Position numbers and translations under genes: made by a program
Notes under the pieces: model-generated
Seen by the model: the letters and a program-made list of their open reading frames with translations, nothing else
Database searches by the model: none
What the model was told of the DNA's origin: nothing
NCBI RefSeq assembly: GCF_001887355.1
Contig: NZ_MPIN01000005.1
Location: 614,681 to 678,680 of the forward strand
DNA: 64,000 nucleotides
Direction: 5' to 3'
Origin: Cystobacter ferrugineus
Lineage (GTDB): Bacteria; Myxococcota; Myxococcia; Myxococcales; Myxococcaceae
Shown: in pieces, positions 46,301 to 53,477 of the stretch
Layout: every line of letters starts with the position of its first letter
Numbering within the stretch: the first letter of the stretch is position 1

Positions 46301-47385
46301 TCGACGTCCCTGTCGAGGCCGCGCTGGATCTCCCACCCCACCCGCGCCCGGTCCTCGGGGTGGATGCCGCCGAGGTAGGTCGCGAGCGGAGCCCCGGCGG
46401 CCGCCACGTCCGGCGCGACGGAGAAGAGCCGGGCACACCGGGCATCCTGGTAGAGCTTGTCGGCCAGGATGTCCCAGTCCCAGACGCCCACCGAACCGGA
46501 CGCCTTCAGGGCGAGTTGCAGGCGCTCATCGCTCCGGCGCAGCGCGGACTCGGCCTGCTCGAGCGCGGTGATGTCCCGGCTGATGAGCGCGTAGCCGGTG
46601 ATGCCGCCCGCCGCGTCGCGCAGGACGAAGGCGTTGCCGTCCACCGGGATGAGCGCCCGGGTGCCCTGGTGCTGGAGGTGGACCCGGCCCCGCCAGTGCC
46701 CCACGGCGCGCTGCGTGGGCAGGATGATGTCCTGGAGGAAGCCGCGCTCCTCGGGCGGGAAGAAGTCCGAGAGGCCCATGGCGCGGATGTCACCCTCCGG
46801 CAGGCCCACCATGCGTCGCCCCGCCTGGTTGATGAACAGCCCCCGGCCGTCCGCGTCGACGAAGCACACGAAGTCGGTGGATTGCTCGGCCAGGAGGATG
46901 AAGCGCTCGCGCTCCTCCTCGAGCCGCTTCTGCGGGGTGCGATCGCGCAGGATCTTCACGAAGCCAATGGGCGTGCCCTGCTCGTTCTTGAGCGGCATCA
47001 TCTCGCCGCTCGCCCAGAACCGGGAGCCGTCCTCCCGCCGGTGCCAGCGCTCATCGACGGCGCGGCCCCCCGCCAGGGCCTTGCCCATCTCCAGCTCCGG
47101 GATGCCCCGTGCCCGGTCCTCCTCGGTGAAGAACACGGCGGCCGGCTCGCCGCGGATGCGCTCCAGCGACCACCCGAGGATGCGCCGGGCGCCCTCGTTC
47201 CAGTGGGTGACCCGCCCCTCGAGGTCCAGGGCGATCACGGCGAAGTCGATCGCGCTCTCCACGATCCGCCGGTAGCTCGCCTCCTGGGAACCGCTGGGAT
47301 CGAGTCCCTCCCGCTGGAGCAATCCGCGCAGGCGCTCGACTTCCGCACGCAGGAGCCGCAGCTCATCGGCCGGGGAAGAACTCAT
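43318..47385 (-). CDS. Multi-PAS/GAF hybrid sensor histidine kinase with receiver domain
   Basis: 1355 soluble residues. Order: short coiled coil, PAS (about 34-153), PAS (158-276), PAS (282-405), GAF (416-570), three more PAS (about 580-980), HisKA with phospho-acceptor His in GGIAHDFNNLLGGI, HATPase with NLAINARDAM, DTGHGMPPE and GTGLGLSMIYG, and a C-terminal receiver (LVVEDDPAVRM, LVTDVGLPGGMNG, ITKPFAL). No membrane helix, so it senses cytoplasmic signals. The receiver can move the phosphate to a separate output protein; none is adjacent. The ATG at 47385 is preferred to earlier starts because it follows the TetR gene's end; the ribosome site is weak. Confidence 0.93.
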   Translation of the reverse strand: MSSSPADELRLLRAEVERLRGLLQREGLDPSGSQEASYRRIVESAIDFAVIALDLEGRVTHWNEGARRILGWSLERIRGEPAAVFFTEEDRARGIPELEMGKALAGGRAVDERWHRREDGSRFWASGEMMPLKNEQGTPIGFVKILRDRTPQKRLEEERERFILLAEQSTDFVCFVDADGRGLFINQAGRRMVGLPEGDIRAMGLSDFFPPEERGFLQDIILPTQRAVGHWRGRVHLQHQGTRALIPVDGNAFVLRDAAGGITGYALISRDITALEQAESALRRSDERLQLALKASGSVGVWDWDILADKLYQDARCARLFSVAPDVAAAGAPLATYLGGIHPEDRARVGWEIQRGLDRDVEYESEYRVMPGGEVRWIQVRGRIYRDEQGRPVRFPGIVIDITDRKRTELRQRALLELSDQLRNLSATREIAALSAQLIGRMLSLSRVGFALIDLDTDTLTIEQDWSNGQVAGLVGGYPFSAFDSALERMKQGQSLVETDIETAEWIPPAELPNYRSLDMRGFIGLPLMRNDRLVGFVYAHSASPRAWLEADVGFIREVAVRTWESIERAQAEQRLRESEQDLRQITDQAPEMIGYVDRDLVYRFVNRTYEEWFARPLDRIIGKSALELLGEEAFALREPYFRCALEGEATSFEAPLFIPGRSPRELELRFFPRRDLEGNVQGVYLFILDNTDRKRAERALLEANKRLELRVEERTRERDRIWNHSDDLMGVLGTDGFLKSINPAWSRLLGVDTESLLMSHFLDLVHPDDHAAVGVIVASLSRGERVHRMENRLRRADGSYRSLSWTAVPGDDKVFYAIGRDVTAERETAALQQRLFDVLDKSPDFIGIAEPQGRILYVNASGRRMVGLSGPGGVGVRTVLEFFSPEDRPLIEGTVLPTALREGKWVGRCRFRHLTTGVDIPVEYNVFATRDGEGRLLGLGMVTRDITWQLQHEQALRETEDKLRQSQKMEAVGQLTGGIAHDFNNLLGGIIGSMEMLRRRIDAGRYSEVDKYINATMNSARRAASLTARLLAFGRRQSLDVKPTDINALVMSLAELLRRTLGESISLKTMLDPALWSAKTDANQFENALLNLAINARDAMPQGGKLTVETRNTRLDEAYARGVEGLKSGDYVVMCVSDTGHGMPPEVIARAFEPFFTTKPIGQGTGLGLSMIYGFARQVGGHVRIYSEVGRGTTIKLYMPRHAGEGAAAGEAKPELVPLPRAQEGETVLVVEDDPAVRMLVLEILEDLGYAALEAKDARSALPIIEGPGRIDLLVTDVGLPGGMNGRQMAEVARQHRPELQVLFITGYAEGASVRGGFLAPGMEMITKPFALDVLAARIREMIERKQAARPPDN

Positions 47386-47471
47386 CGAATGCTCGGCGCA
47401 TGGGTGTGGATCCAGAAGACATGCCCATTTGTCACCGGACACGCAATGGGAAACGGGAGGCGGAGGGCCCT

Positions 47472-48113
47472 TCAATCGATCGGGGTGAGCGCCAGACCCC
47501 TCATCAACATCCGCGTCTGCTCCCGGGCCAGAGTCTCGACGCCCATGCTCATCCCCGTGTATTCCAACTGGCGGTCCACCCACAGTGAGGCCAGACCGTG
47601 CACCAGGGACCAGCACGTGAGCGCGAGCGCATGGGGCTCGCCCTCGTGCACCTCTCCGGCACGCTGGGCCTCGAGGATGGCGTCCACCAGAATGAGGAAC
47701 GAGTTGCCCGCCTCCTGGGCGTCGCTCGGCGCCAGGGGCCGGGTGAAGTGGGGACCGAACATCACCCGGAAGTGCGCGGCGTTCTCCACGGCGAAGAGGA
47801 CATAGGCCACCCCACAGGCCATCAGGCGCCGCATGGGCGTTGGCTCCCGGGCCATGTCCTGGCGCATGCGCGCCGTCATCGCGCGAAAGCCCTCCTCGGC
47901 CACCGCCGCCAGCAGCGCCTCCTTGTCCGCGAAGTGCCGGTAGGGCGCCGCGTGCGTCACCCCGGCCCGCCGGGCCACCTCCCGAAGGGACAGGGCGGCG
48001 AAGCCCTCCTTGGAGATGAGCTCCAGGGACGCGTCCAGCAGCGCCCGGCGCAGATCACCATGGTGATAGTGCTCCTTGTCCGCCACCTTCTTCCGGGCAC
48101 CCCGCACCGCCAT
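47472..48113 (-). CDS. TetR-family transcriptional regulator
   Basis: 213 residues. The N-terminal helix-turn-helix is typical: LRRALLDASLELISKEGFAA, SLREVARRAGVTHAAPYRHF and DKEALLAAVAEEGF. The C-terminal ligand domain is TetR_C-like (PTPMRRLMACGVAYVLFAVE). Similar regulators repress operons of xenobiotic or fatty-acid metabolism. ATG at 48113 follows GAGGAGAAGGC. It is divergent from the flavoprotein gene at 48473 with an inverted repeat between them, so that gene is the likely target. Confidence 0.92.
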   Translation of the reverse strand: MAVRGARKKVADKEHYHHGDLRRALLDASLELISKEGFAALSLREVARRAGVTHAAPYRHFADKEALLAAVAEEGFRAMTARMRQDMAREPTPMRRLMACGVAYVLFAVENAAHFRVMFGPHFTRPLAPSDAQEAGNSFLILVDAILEAQRAGEVHEGEPHALALTCWSLVHGLASLWVDRQLEYTGMSMGVETLAREQTRMLMRGLALTPID

Positions 48114-48472
48114 GCCTTCTCCTCTCCCCTTGGGCCCACCACGCTCGGGCGGCATGCCGGAGCACGGGGAAGGGGGCCCCAGCACCCTACATGTTGACAC
48201 CGTCAGCACCAACGGAAGACTCCACGCGGGTGCCCTGGAACCTGGGGGACCAGCCTTCCCAGCCCCCCACCATGGGAACGGCACGGTCGCGACAGGGGGA
48301 ATGGTTATAAGGAGCGCTTGCCCTCTTGCCCGCAGACTCCATGAGCCCGCACACCTGGCGAAGATCCCATGACGTGCGGGTGAAGGTGGACATGGAGACA
48401 GGCGCGGAGACGGCGGTGACGCTGGGCGCCGCCACTGGCTGCGTCCGTGCCGCGCCTCGTACACTTCCGGGC
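48114..48472. promoter_or_regulatory. Divergent control region with a candidate TetR operator
   Basis: 359 bp, no gene. TGTTGAC-ACC-GTCAGCA at 48192-48208 is a 17-bp inverted repeat with one mismatch, 79 bp from the TetR start, and its TTGACA also reads as a -35 box toward the plus strand. An overlap of operator and -35 is the usual TetR repressor layout. Confidence 0.5.
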
Positions 48473-49660
48473 ATGACGACTTCTTCTCCGTCCGCTGTAA
48501 AGACGTCCTCCGAGCATCCCCTGCTGGCCGAGGCCCGGCGCCTGGCGCCCGAGCTGTCCGCCCGCTCCGAGGAGATCGAATCCGCCCGCCGGCTACCCGC
48601 TCAGCTCGCGCGGGAACTGGCCGATGCCGGGTTCTTCCGCATGGTGCTGCCCGAGGCCTATGGCGGCCTCGAGCTGCACCCCGCGCGGATCATCGAGATC
48701 GTGGAGGAGCTGTCCCGGGCGGATGGCTCGGTGGGATGGAACGTGATGATCGGCGCGTGTACCGCGATGGTGGCCGCCTGGCTGCCCGAGTCCGCGGCGC
48801 GCACCATCTTCAACGCGCCGGACGTCATCATCGGAGGCGTGGCCGCGCCGACGGGACGCGCCGAGCTCGTCGAGGGGGGCCATCGCCTCACGGGCCGCTG
48901 GTCCTGGGCGAGTGGGAGCCAGAACTGCCGCTGGCTGGTGGGCGGCGCGGTGGTGACGAAGGACGGAGCGCCCCGCATGGTGCGTGAGGGCATGCCCGAG
49001 ATCCGCATGTTCTGCTTTCCCGCCTCGGACGCGACCCTGCACGACACCTGGAACGCCATGGGCCTGGGTGGCACGGGCAGCGGGGACATCTCGGTCCAGG
49101 ACATCTTCGTGCCCGCCGAGCGCGGCTTCTCCCTCGTCGCCGAGCGCCCGCGCCTGGACCGTCCCCTCTATGCCTTTCCCGCGATGGGGCTGTTGGGGGT
49201 GGCCCTGCCGGCGGTGGGGCTCGGCATCGCCCGCCGGGCGATCGACGAGCTGGCGGCGCTGGCGCAGCACAAGAAGCTCATGCCCGCGGGGCGCCTGCTG
49301 GCCACGCGCGGCGTGGTGCAGCACTCCTTCGCCGAGGCCGAGGCCACGCTGCGCGCCGCGCGGGCCCTGCTGATGGAGACGGTGAACGCCACCTTCGAAG
49401 CGGGCGTGCGCCGGGAGCTGACGGTGCGCCACCGGGCGGAGCTGCGGCTGTCCTATGCCCATGCCATGCGCAGCGCGGCGCGCGTGGTGGACGCCATGTA
49501 CGAGGCGGGTGGCGGTGTGTCCGTCCACCGCGCCTCCCCGCTGCAGCGCTGCATGCGCGACATCCACGTGGCCACGCAGCACGCCATGGTGGGCTCGGTG
49601 GTCCTCGAGACCATTGGCGGCGTGCTGCTGGGCGTGGATCCGATCGCGCCCCTGCTGTGA
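48473..49660 (+). CDS. Acyl-CoA-dehydrogenase-fold flavoprotein (HsaA/DszC-type monooxygenase likely)
   Basis: 395 residues. The N-terminal helical part (LAPELSARSEEIESARRLP, PEAYGGLELHPARIIEIVEEL), middle beta domain (WSWASGSQNCRWLVGG, SGDISVQDIFVP) and C-terminal helical bundle follow the acyl-CoA dehydrogenase order. The catalytic Glu base of true acyl-CoA dehydrogenases is not evident, and the layout with HRASPLQRCMRDIHVATQHAM near the end is that of the flavin-dependent monooxygenases HsaA and DszC, which use reduced flavin from a separate reductase. No reductase is adjacent. Substrate unknown; the divergent TetR gene suggests an inducible aromatic or steroid-type compound (inference). 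Confidence 0.82.
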   Translation: MTTSSPSAVKTSSEHPLLAEARRLAPELSARSEEIESARRLPAQLARELADAGFFRMVLPEAYGGLELHPARIIEIVEELSRADGSVGWNVMIGACTAMVAAWLPESAARTIFNAPDVIIGGVAAPTGRAELVEGGHRLTGRWSWASGSQNCRWLVGGAVVTKDGAPRMVREGMPEIRMFCFPASDATLHDTWNAMGLGGTGSGDISVQDIFVPAERGFSLVAERPRLDRPLYAFPAMGLLGVALPAVGLGIARRAIDELAALAQHKKLMPAGRLLATRGVVQHSFAEAEATLRAARALLMETVNATFEAGVRRELTVRHRAELRLSYAHAMRSAARVVDAMYEAGGGVSVHRASPLQRCMRDIHVATQHAMVGSVVLETIGGVLLGVDPIAPLL

Positions 49661-49670
49661 GCCGCGGCCG

Positions 49671-50933
49671 CTACTGGAGCGCGGCCTGGATGGCGTCGCG
49701 CATGGACTTGCGGATGTTCAGCAGGCCCGTGTTGGGAAAGGGCGCGCCGGTGGCGGTGGCCGCCCCGATGACGGGGTAGAAGGGATCGGCCTTCACGCCG
49801 GGCAGCTCATACACGTCCAGGTTGGCGGGCATGAGGTAGCGCGGCACCCGGCCCTCGGCGGGCGCGTCCTCGCCGAGGACGATCCACTGATAGGTGCTCG
49901 TGCGGGTCATGTACGCGACGAAGGCCTGGGCGGCCTGCTCGCACGCACCGGTGCAGCGCTCGCCCAAGAAGAACGAGTCGGTGAAGAGCAGGGGCCGATT
50001 GCCCTGGCCCAGGGGCGCGGGGGAGATGCGCAGCTCGGAGCGGCTCGCGCCCGGGGGGAGCTTCTTGAGGATGCCGTGCAGCCGCTCGGAGAAGCCCAGG
50101 GTGGCATCGGCGCGGCCCTCGGCGAGGAGGACATCCGGCACCTCGAGGTTCTCCTCGGCGTCGTACGTGCCGTCGATGCAGGGGTTGCCCTCGGCGGTGG
50201 CGCAGGCGCCGGCGAGCTTCTTCATGCCGGCGAGCACGTCCGTGTCGTAGTGCTCGGCCGTCACGGCGGACTGCACGTTGGCGGGGCCGTGGGTGTCCGT
50301 CCAGGCATCGAGGTAGAGCGAGGGCAGGTTCCAGCTCCCCAGGAAGTTGGCCGAGAGATCCATGGCGGGGGTGTTGAGCGCCGCGAGGGCCTGGACCAGC
50401 TCATCCACCGTGCGCGCGCGGCTCACGGCCTCGTCGCGGGAGATGATGTAGTGGGCGCACTGCCAGTGCGGCACGCCGTAGAGCTTGCCCTCGAACGTGG
50501 AGGCCGACACGCCCGCGGGGTGCCAGCGGGGGCCCTCGGGGAGCTCGGACCAGGGCCGCACGGCGCCGGTCCCCACGAGCTCGCCGAGCAGGGACGTGTC
50601 CACCTCGACGACGTCATAGGGGCACTCCCCTTCCCCGCGGAGCGAGCGCGCGAGTTCGGAGGGCTCATAGAGGTCATCCTTGAAGCAGTCGGGATTGACG
50701 TCCAGGTCCACCTCCGGATGCTCGGCCTCGAACTCGGCCTCGAGGCGCGCGGACAGGGCCTGGAACTTGTCCCCCGCGGCGTCGGGAATCCACGAGTAGA
50801 GCGGGACGCGCAGCACGACGCGCTCTCCCGCGGGCGGAGCCGGCGTGACCGGTGGAGTCCCACCGCAGCCGAGCACGGAGCCCACCACCGCGCCCCACAG
50901 CACCACCCACCGCATGTTCTTCGTGACGTTCAT
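49671..50933 (-). CDS. Thiaminase I-like lipoprotein (thiamine pyridinylase)
   Basis: 420 residues, ATG at 50933 behind GGGGAGACTCC; the signal peptide ends SVLGC. The mature part has a type-II periplasmic-binding-protein fold like thiaminase I: VLRVPLYSWIPDAAGDKFQ at the start, CPYDVVEVDTSLLGELV, and LYGVPHWQCAHYIISR, in which Cys159 aligns with the catalytic Cys of Bacillus thiaminase I. The enzyme swaps the thiazole of thiamine for another base. An ordinary sugar- or amino-acid-binding protein is the alternative, but no ABC transporter genes are adjacent and the YGVPHWQC context favours thiaminase. Anchoring as a lipoprotein is notable since known thiaminases are secreted. Confidence 0.75.
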   Translation of the reverse strand: MNVTKNMRWVVLWGAVVGSVLGCGGTPPVTPAPPAGERVVLRVPLYSWIPDAAGDKFQALSARLEAEFEAEHPEVDLDVNPDCFKDDLYEPSELARSLRGEGECPYDVVEVDTSLLGELVGTGAVRPWSELPEGPRWHPAGVSASTFEGKLYGVPHWQCAHYIISRDEAVSRARTVDELVQALAALNTPAMDLSANFLGSWNLPSLYLDAWTDTHGPANVQSAVTAEHYDTDVLAGMKKLAGACATAEGNPCIDGTYDAEENLEVPDVLLAEGRADATLGFSERLHGILKKLPPGASRSELRISPAPLGQGNRPLLFTDSFFLGERCTGACEQAAQAFVAYMTRTSTYQWIVLGEDAPAEGRVPRYLMPANLDVYELPGVKADPFYPVIGAATATGAPFPNTGLLNIRKSMRDAIQAALQ

Positions 50934-51006
50934 GGAGTCTCCCCGACAGTCGATGCAACGGCCGTCGTTTACACCACTTGCGTCGAACACGCGGCCCTGG
51001 AGAGGC

Positions 51007-51477
51007 TCACTGTTCCGGCACGGACTCGATGCGCAACGCCTCGCGGGCGAAGCGCTGCATGCGCTCCATCAGCGGGGGCATGACGTCGCGGAAGTGACGG
51101 CCGGACAGGTCCGCCGCCGACTCCAGCTTCTCCTTGCAGCGCAGGTCCTGGCAGAGGTTGACGCCCACCCGGCGCTTCGAATTGACGTCCGTGGTGAGCA
51201 GCCCGATCTCGTTGGACGAACCGTAGGAGTGGCACCAGTCGCACATCTGGGAGGGCGCGGGGCCACCGTGCGAGTCGCGGCGGAAGGCGATGCCCATGGG
51301 CCGCTTGCCCTGCGGCGAGGGGCACACCAGGAAGGTCCGGGTCCCCGTGGGCTCCACCCACGCCAGATAGTCCCGCACGAAGAGCGGGAAGCGGATGTCC
51401 TTGGGAAGCTCGACCTTCTCCCGGTCACGGGGACGGAAGGCCTGCAGCAGATCTTTCTCGGTCTCGATGAGGAACAT
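51007..51477 (-). CDS. EF-G-binding-type (FBP) treble-clef zinc protein
   Basis: 156 residues. Cys pairs CDWCHS and CQDLRC frame a treble-clef zinc finger like the C-terminal domain of the fusidic-acid resistance protein FusB/FBP, which binds elongation factor G and frees it from the ribosome. The FusB N-terminal helical domain is not obvious here, so this may be the zinc-finger-only form found in many actinobacteria and myxobacteria, with unproven function. ATG at 51477 follows GGAG at eight bases. Confidence 0.8.
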   Translation of the reverse strand: MFLIETEKDLLQAFRPRDREKVELPKDIRFPLFVRDYLAWVEPTGTRTFLVCPSPQGKRPMGIAFRRDSHGGPAPSQMCDWCHSYGSSNEIGLLTTDVNSKRRVGVNLCQDLRCKEKLESAADLSGRHFRDVMPPLMERMQRFAREALRIESVPEQ

Positions 51478-51595
51478 GGTCGATCTCCTCACGGGGGCCT
51501 GGGCGCACCCGTGCACCGCCTACATAAGAGCATGGGCGTTCAGCCGCTCGTTTCTTGCGGAAGCGAGCGCTCGACTGGCGCCTCGCTCCCGAGCG

Positions 51596-52333
51596 CTACG
51601 GAGTGGACGGGCCCTGGAAGCCATTCGCCCGGAAGGTCAGCACGAGCGTGTCCCGGTGCCCCTGCCCGGCCAGCGGCTGGATGGGCGTGCTCTCGTGGAT
51701 GACGCGCGCGTCATCGAGCAGGAGCACCGACCAGGGCTCGGTCAGCGTGAAGCGGATGCCATGGGGGCCGTTGGCCTCGAATACCCGCGTCTCTCCGCCC
51801 TTGATGCCCTCGCGCCCCACGAGCAGCACGGCGACGAAGTCCACGCCGTCCCGGTGTGCGCCCTCGGGCGTCGGCCGGCCAATGCCATCCGTCGTGTCGA
51901 TGCGGAACTGGTGCGCCTCGACGAACCAGGGCCGAGCCCCCCGCAGCTCGGAGAAATACGCGGCGAGCCGGCCCAGCAGGCGCGGCCAGACGGGCTGCGC
52001 GAGCACGGCCGGCGTCATCGGTTCGAACCAGCGCTCCAGCCCGCCGTGCAACGCGTTGTATTCCACCGGCTGCCAGTGCGCGCGGTGGGGCACCTGGGAG
52101 ACGGCCTCGCCCTCGATGACGAAGCACGAATGCCGGCGCGAGCGGTAGCGGCCACCGTCGCGCAGGTAGGCGTCGGGTGGTAGCTCGTTCCAGGTCGGAC
52201 CCAGGGCCTCGAGCGCGGCGGCCGGAGTCCCCACGTGTTCACACAATCCCGCCCGGTCGAGCACGGCATAACCAAGCTCCCGCAGGGCGGAGGTGACGTG
52301 GGATGGGGTGGTAACAGGCGGTGAGAGGCTCAT
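51596..52333 (-). CDS. 2OG-Fe(II) dioxygenase of the free-amino-acid hydroxylase (PF10014/IDO-like) family
   Basis: 245 residues. The iron triad is His160-Arg-Asp162 (EGAHRDGVDF) and His213 (RVIHEST); Arg227 or Arg235 (GHRDTLVLTFR) would bind 2-oxoglutarate. EYNALHGGLERWFEP and FVEAHQFRIDT match the L-isoleucine-4-dioxygenase branch, which hydroxylates free amino acids. In Bacillus the related IDO makes 4-hydroxyisoleucine. No peptide-synthetase genes are adjacent, so the product could be a compatible solute or a signal. Downstream on the same strand lie the FBP-type and thiaminase-like genes. Confidence 0.85.
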   Translation of the reverse strand: MSLSPPVTTPSHVTSALRELGYAVLDRAGLCEHVGTPAAALEALGPTWNELPPDAYLRDGGRYRSRRHSCFVIEGEAVSQVPHRAHWQPVEYNALHGGLERWFEPMTPAVLAQPVWPRLLGRLAAYFSELRGARPWFVEAHQFRIDTTDGIGRPTPEGAHRDGVDFVAVLLVGREGIKGGETRVFEANGPHGIRFTLTEPWSVLLLDDARVIHESTPIQPLAGQGHRDTLVLTFRANGFQGPSTP

Positions 52334-52434
52334 GGAGGGGGCCCGGAGGGTGTCCGGGCTCTATCCACGAGCCGGGAAGAAGTCCAGCGGCGATGCCGGG
52401 AGGCGGGAGCGTGCACCCGCCCCCTCGCGCGGAC

Positions 52435-52947
52435 TCAGGCCTTCACCTTGCCCTTGTCCTGGGAGCCGCCGCTCACCTGGATGCGCTTGGGCTGCACCTC
52501 GGGCACCTTGGGCAGCCGCAGGTTGAGCACGCCGTCCTTCAGGTCCGCACTGCAGTGCTCCGCATCCACCCCTTCCGGCAGGGTGAACGAACGGCTGAAG
52601 GAGCCGAAGCTGCGCTCATAGGCGTAGAAACGATCCGATTCCTCCTTCTTCTCGTTCTCTCGCTTGCCGCTGATGGTGAGCCGGTCTCCGGTGAGGGAAA
52701 TCTCCAGGTCCTCATCCCGGATGCCGGGAAGATCCGCCTTGAAGATGTACGAGTCCTTCGTCTCCTTCACCTCGAAGGCCGGGTTGAAACTCAACCCCCA
52801 CGACCGGTCGCTTCCCATCAAGCGCTCCATCTGCTCGAGTGGGTCGAACCCCATCAATTCCCTCATCTGCTCGAAGGGGTCGGCCGTCCGTGGCCATCGA
52901 CCCAGGGACGAAGTTCCACTGCCTCGACGCACGGGAAGATCAGACAT
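52435..52947 (-). CDS. Small heat-shock protein Hsp20
   Basis: 170 residues. The alpha-crystallin domain (about 55-150) shows FEVKETKDSYIFKADLPGI, DLEISLTGDRLTISGKRE and FTLPEGVDAEHCSADLKDGV, followed by the C-terminal IxI-like VPEVQPKRIQV. ATPase-independent holdase. ATG at 52947 follows AAGGAGAGCAATC. Myxobacteria use Hsp20s in spores as well as heat stress (SP21 of Stigmatella); which applies here is unknown. A palindrome CTGAATTCAG (52994-53003) lies 47 bp upstream. Confidence 0.95.
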   Translation of the reverse strand: MSDLPVRRGSGTSSLGRWPRTADPFEQMRELMGFDPLEQMERLMGSDRSWGLSFNPAFEVKETKDSYIFKADLPGIRDEDLEISLTGDRLTISGKRENEKKEESDRFYAYERSFGSFSRSFTLPEGVDAEHCSADLKDGVLNLRLPKVPEVQPKRIQVSGGSQDKGKVKA

Positions 52948-53477
52948 GATTGCTCTCCTTTCCGAACAGGGTCGCGCGATGTGCCACGGCCCTCTGAATT
53001 CAGGGTAGAGCGTCGAGGAGTGCTGGCAAGGCGCGCCCCCGCGAGGCCCCCGCCCTCCTGCTCCGCCTGGAGGCACGCTGGCCAGCGGGGCTGACGCGGG
53101 AGTCAATGGCTCGTCCACGGGCGTCCCACGGTGACGCGCCGGTATTACCCCGCCGGTCCGACCTTTTCTCGGGAACTTGGAGTGCTGTCGATGGCCTCGC
53201 GATCCATCACGCGGTTTGCTACAGGACGCGTCCTGGAGTCCTTTCGCCCGTCCAGGAGCCTGTCCATGAGGCCAGTCATGAGTGCGAGTGCCGGTTCAGC
53301 CGGGTCGGCATCCGCCATGGCTCGGGTCTCGGCTCCTGGCCTCGCGAGTGGCGCCAGCGACTTGCCGACAGGTAAGTGCCCGACTCCTCGTGGGTCCGCC
53401 CCCCGGCTGAGCCGACCCGCCTCGGCTTCTCTCCTCCTCATGACGCCGCCACGCGCGGCCTGGAACGGATTGTGACG
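52948..53477. promoter_or_regulatory. 530-bp divergent control region of hsp20 and the sterol operon
   Basis: No credible gene: short open frames on both strands lack ribosome sites and family resemblance. Palindromes stand out: CTGAATTCAG at 52994-53003 near hsp20, and CAGGACGCGTCCTG, a perfect 14-bp palindrome at 53222-53235, 242 bp before the sterol operon start. GAGTGCTGG near 53013 resembles one half of CIRCE but has no partner half. No confident promoter boxes could be placed. Confidence 0.45.

Noticed and set aside
43306-47805. A 1499-codon open frame on the plus strand across the hybrid kinase gene
   Set aside because: Antisense shadow of the kinase; composition is Arg/His/Leu-rich without any recognisable fold.
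49671-50933. Thiaminase-like protein considered as a sugar- or amino-acid-binding lipoprotein
   Set aside because: No transporter genes adjoin it and the Cys159 context matches thiaminase I better; kept as the alternative.
53005-53025. GAGTGCTGG considered as a CIRCE element for hsp20
   Set aside because: Only one half resembles CIRCE; the matching TTAGCACTC half is absent.
53106-53477. Short overlapping open frames upstream of the sterol operon
   Set aside because: They lack ribosome sites and any family resemblance and overlap each other on both strands; treated as control region.
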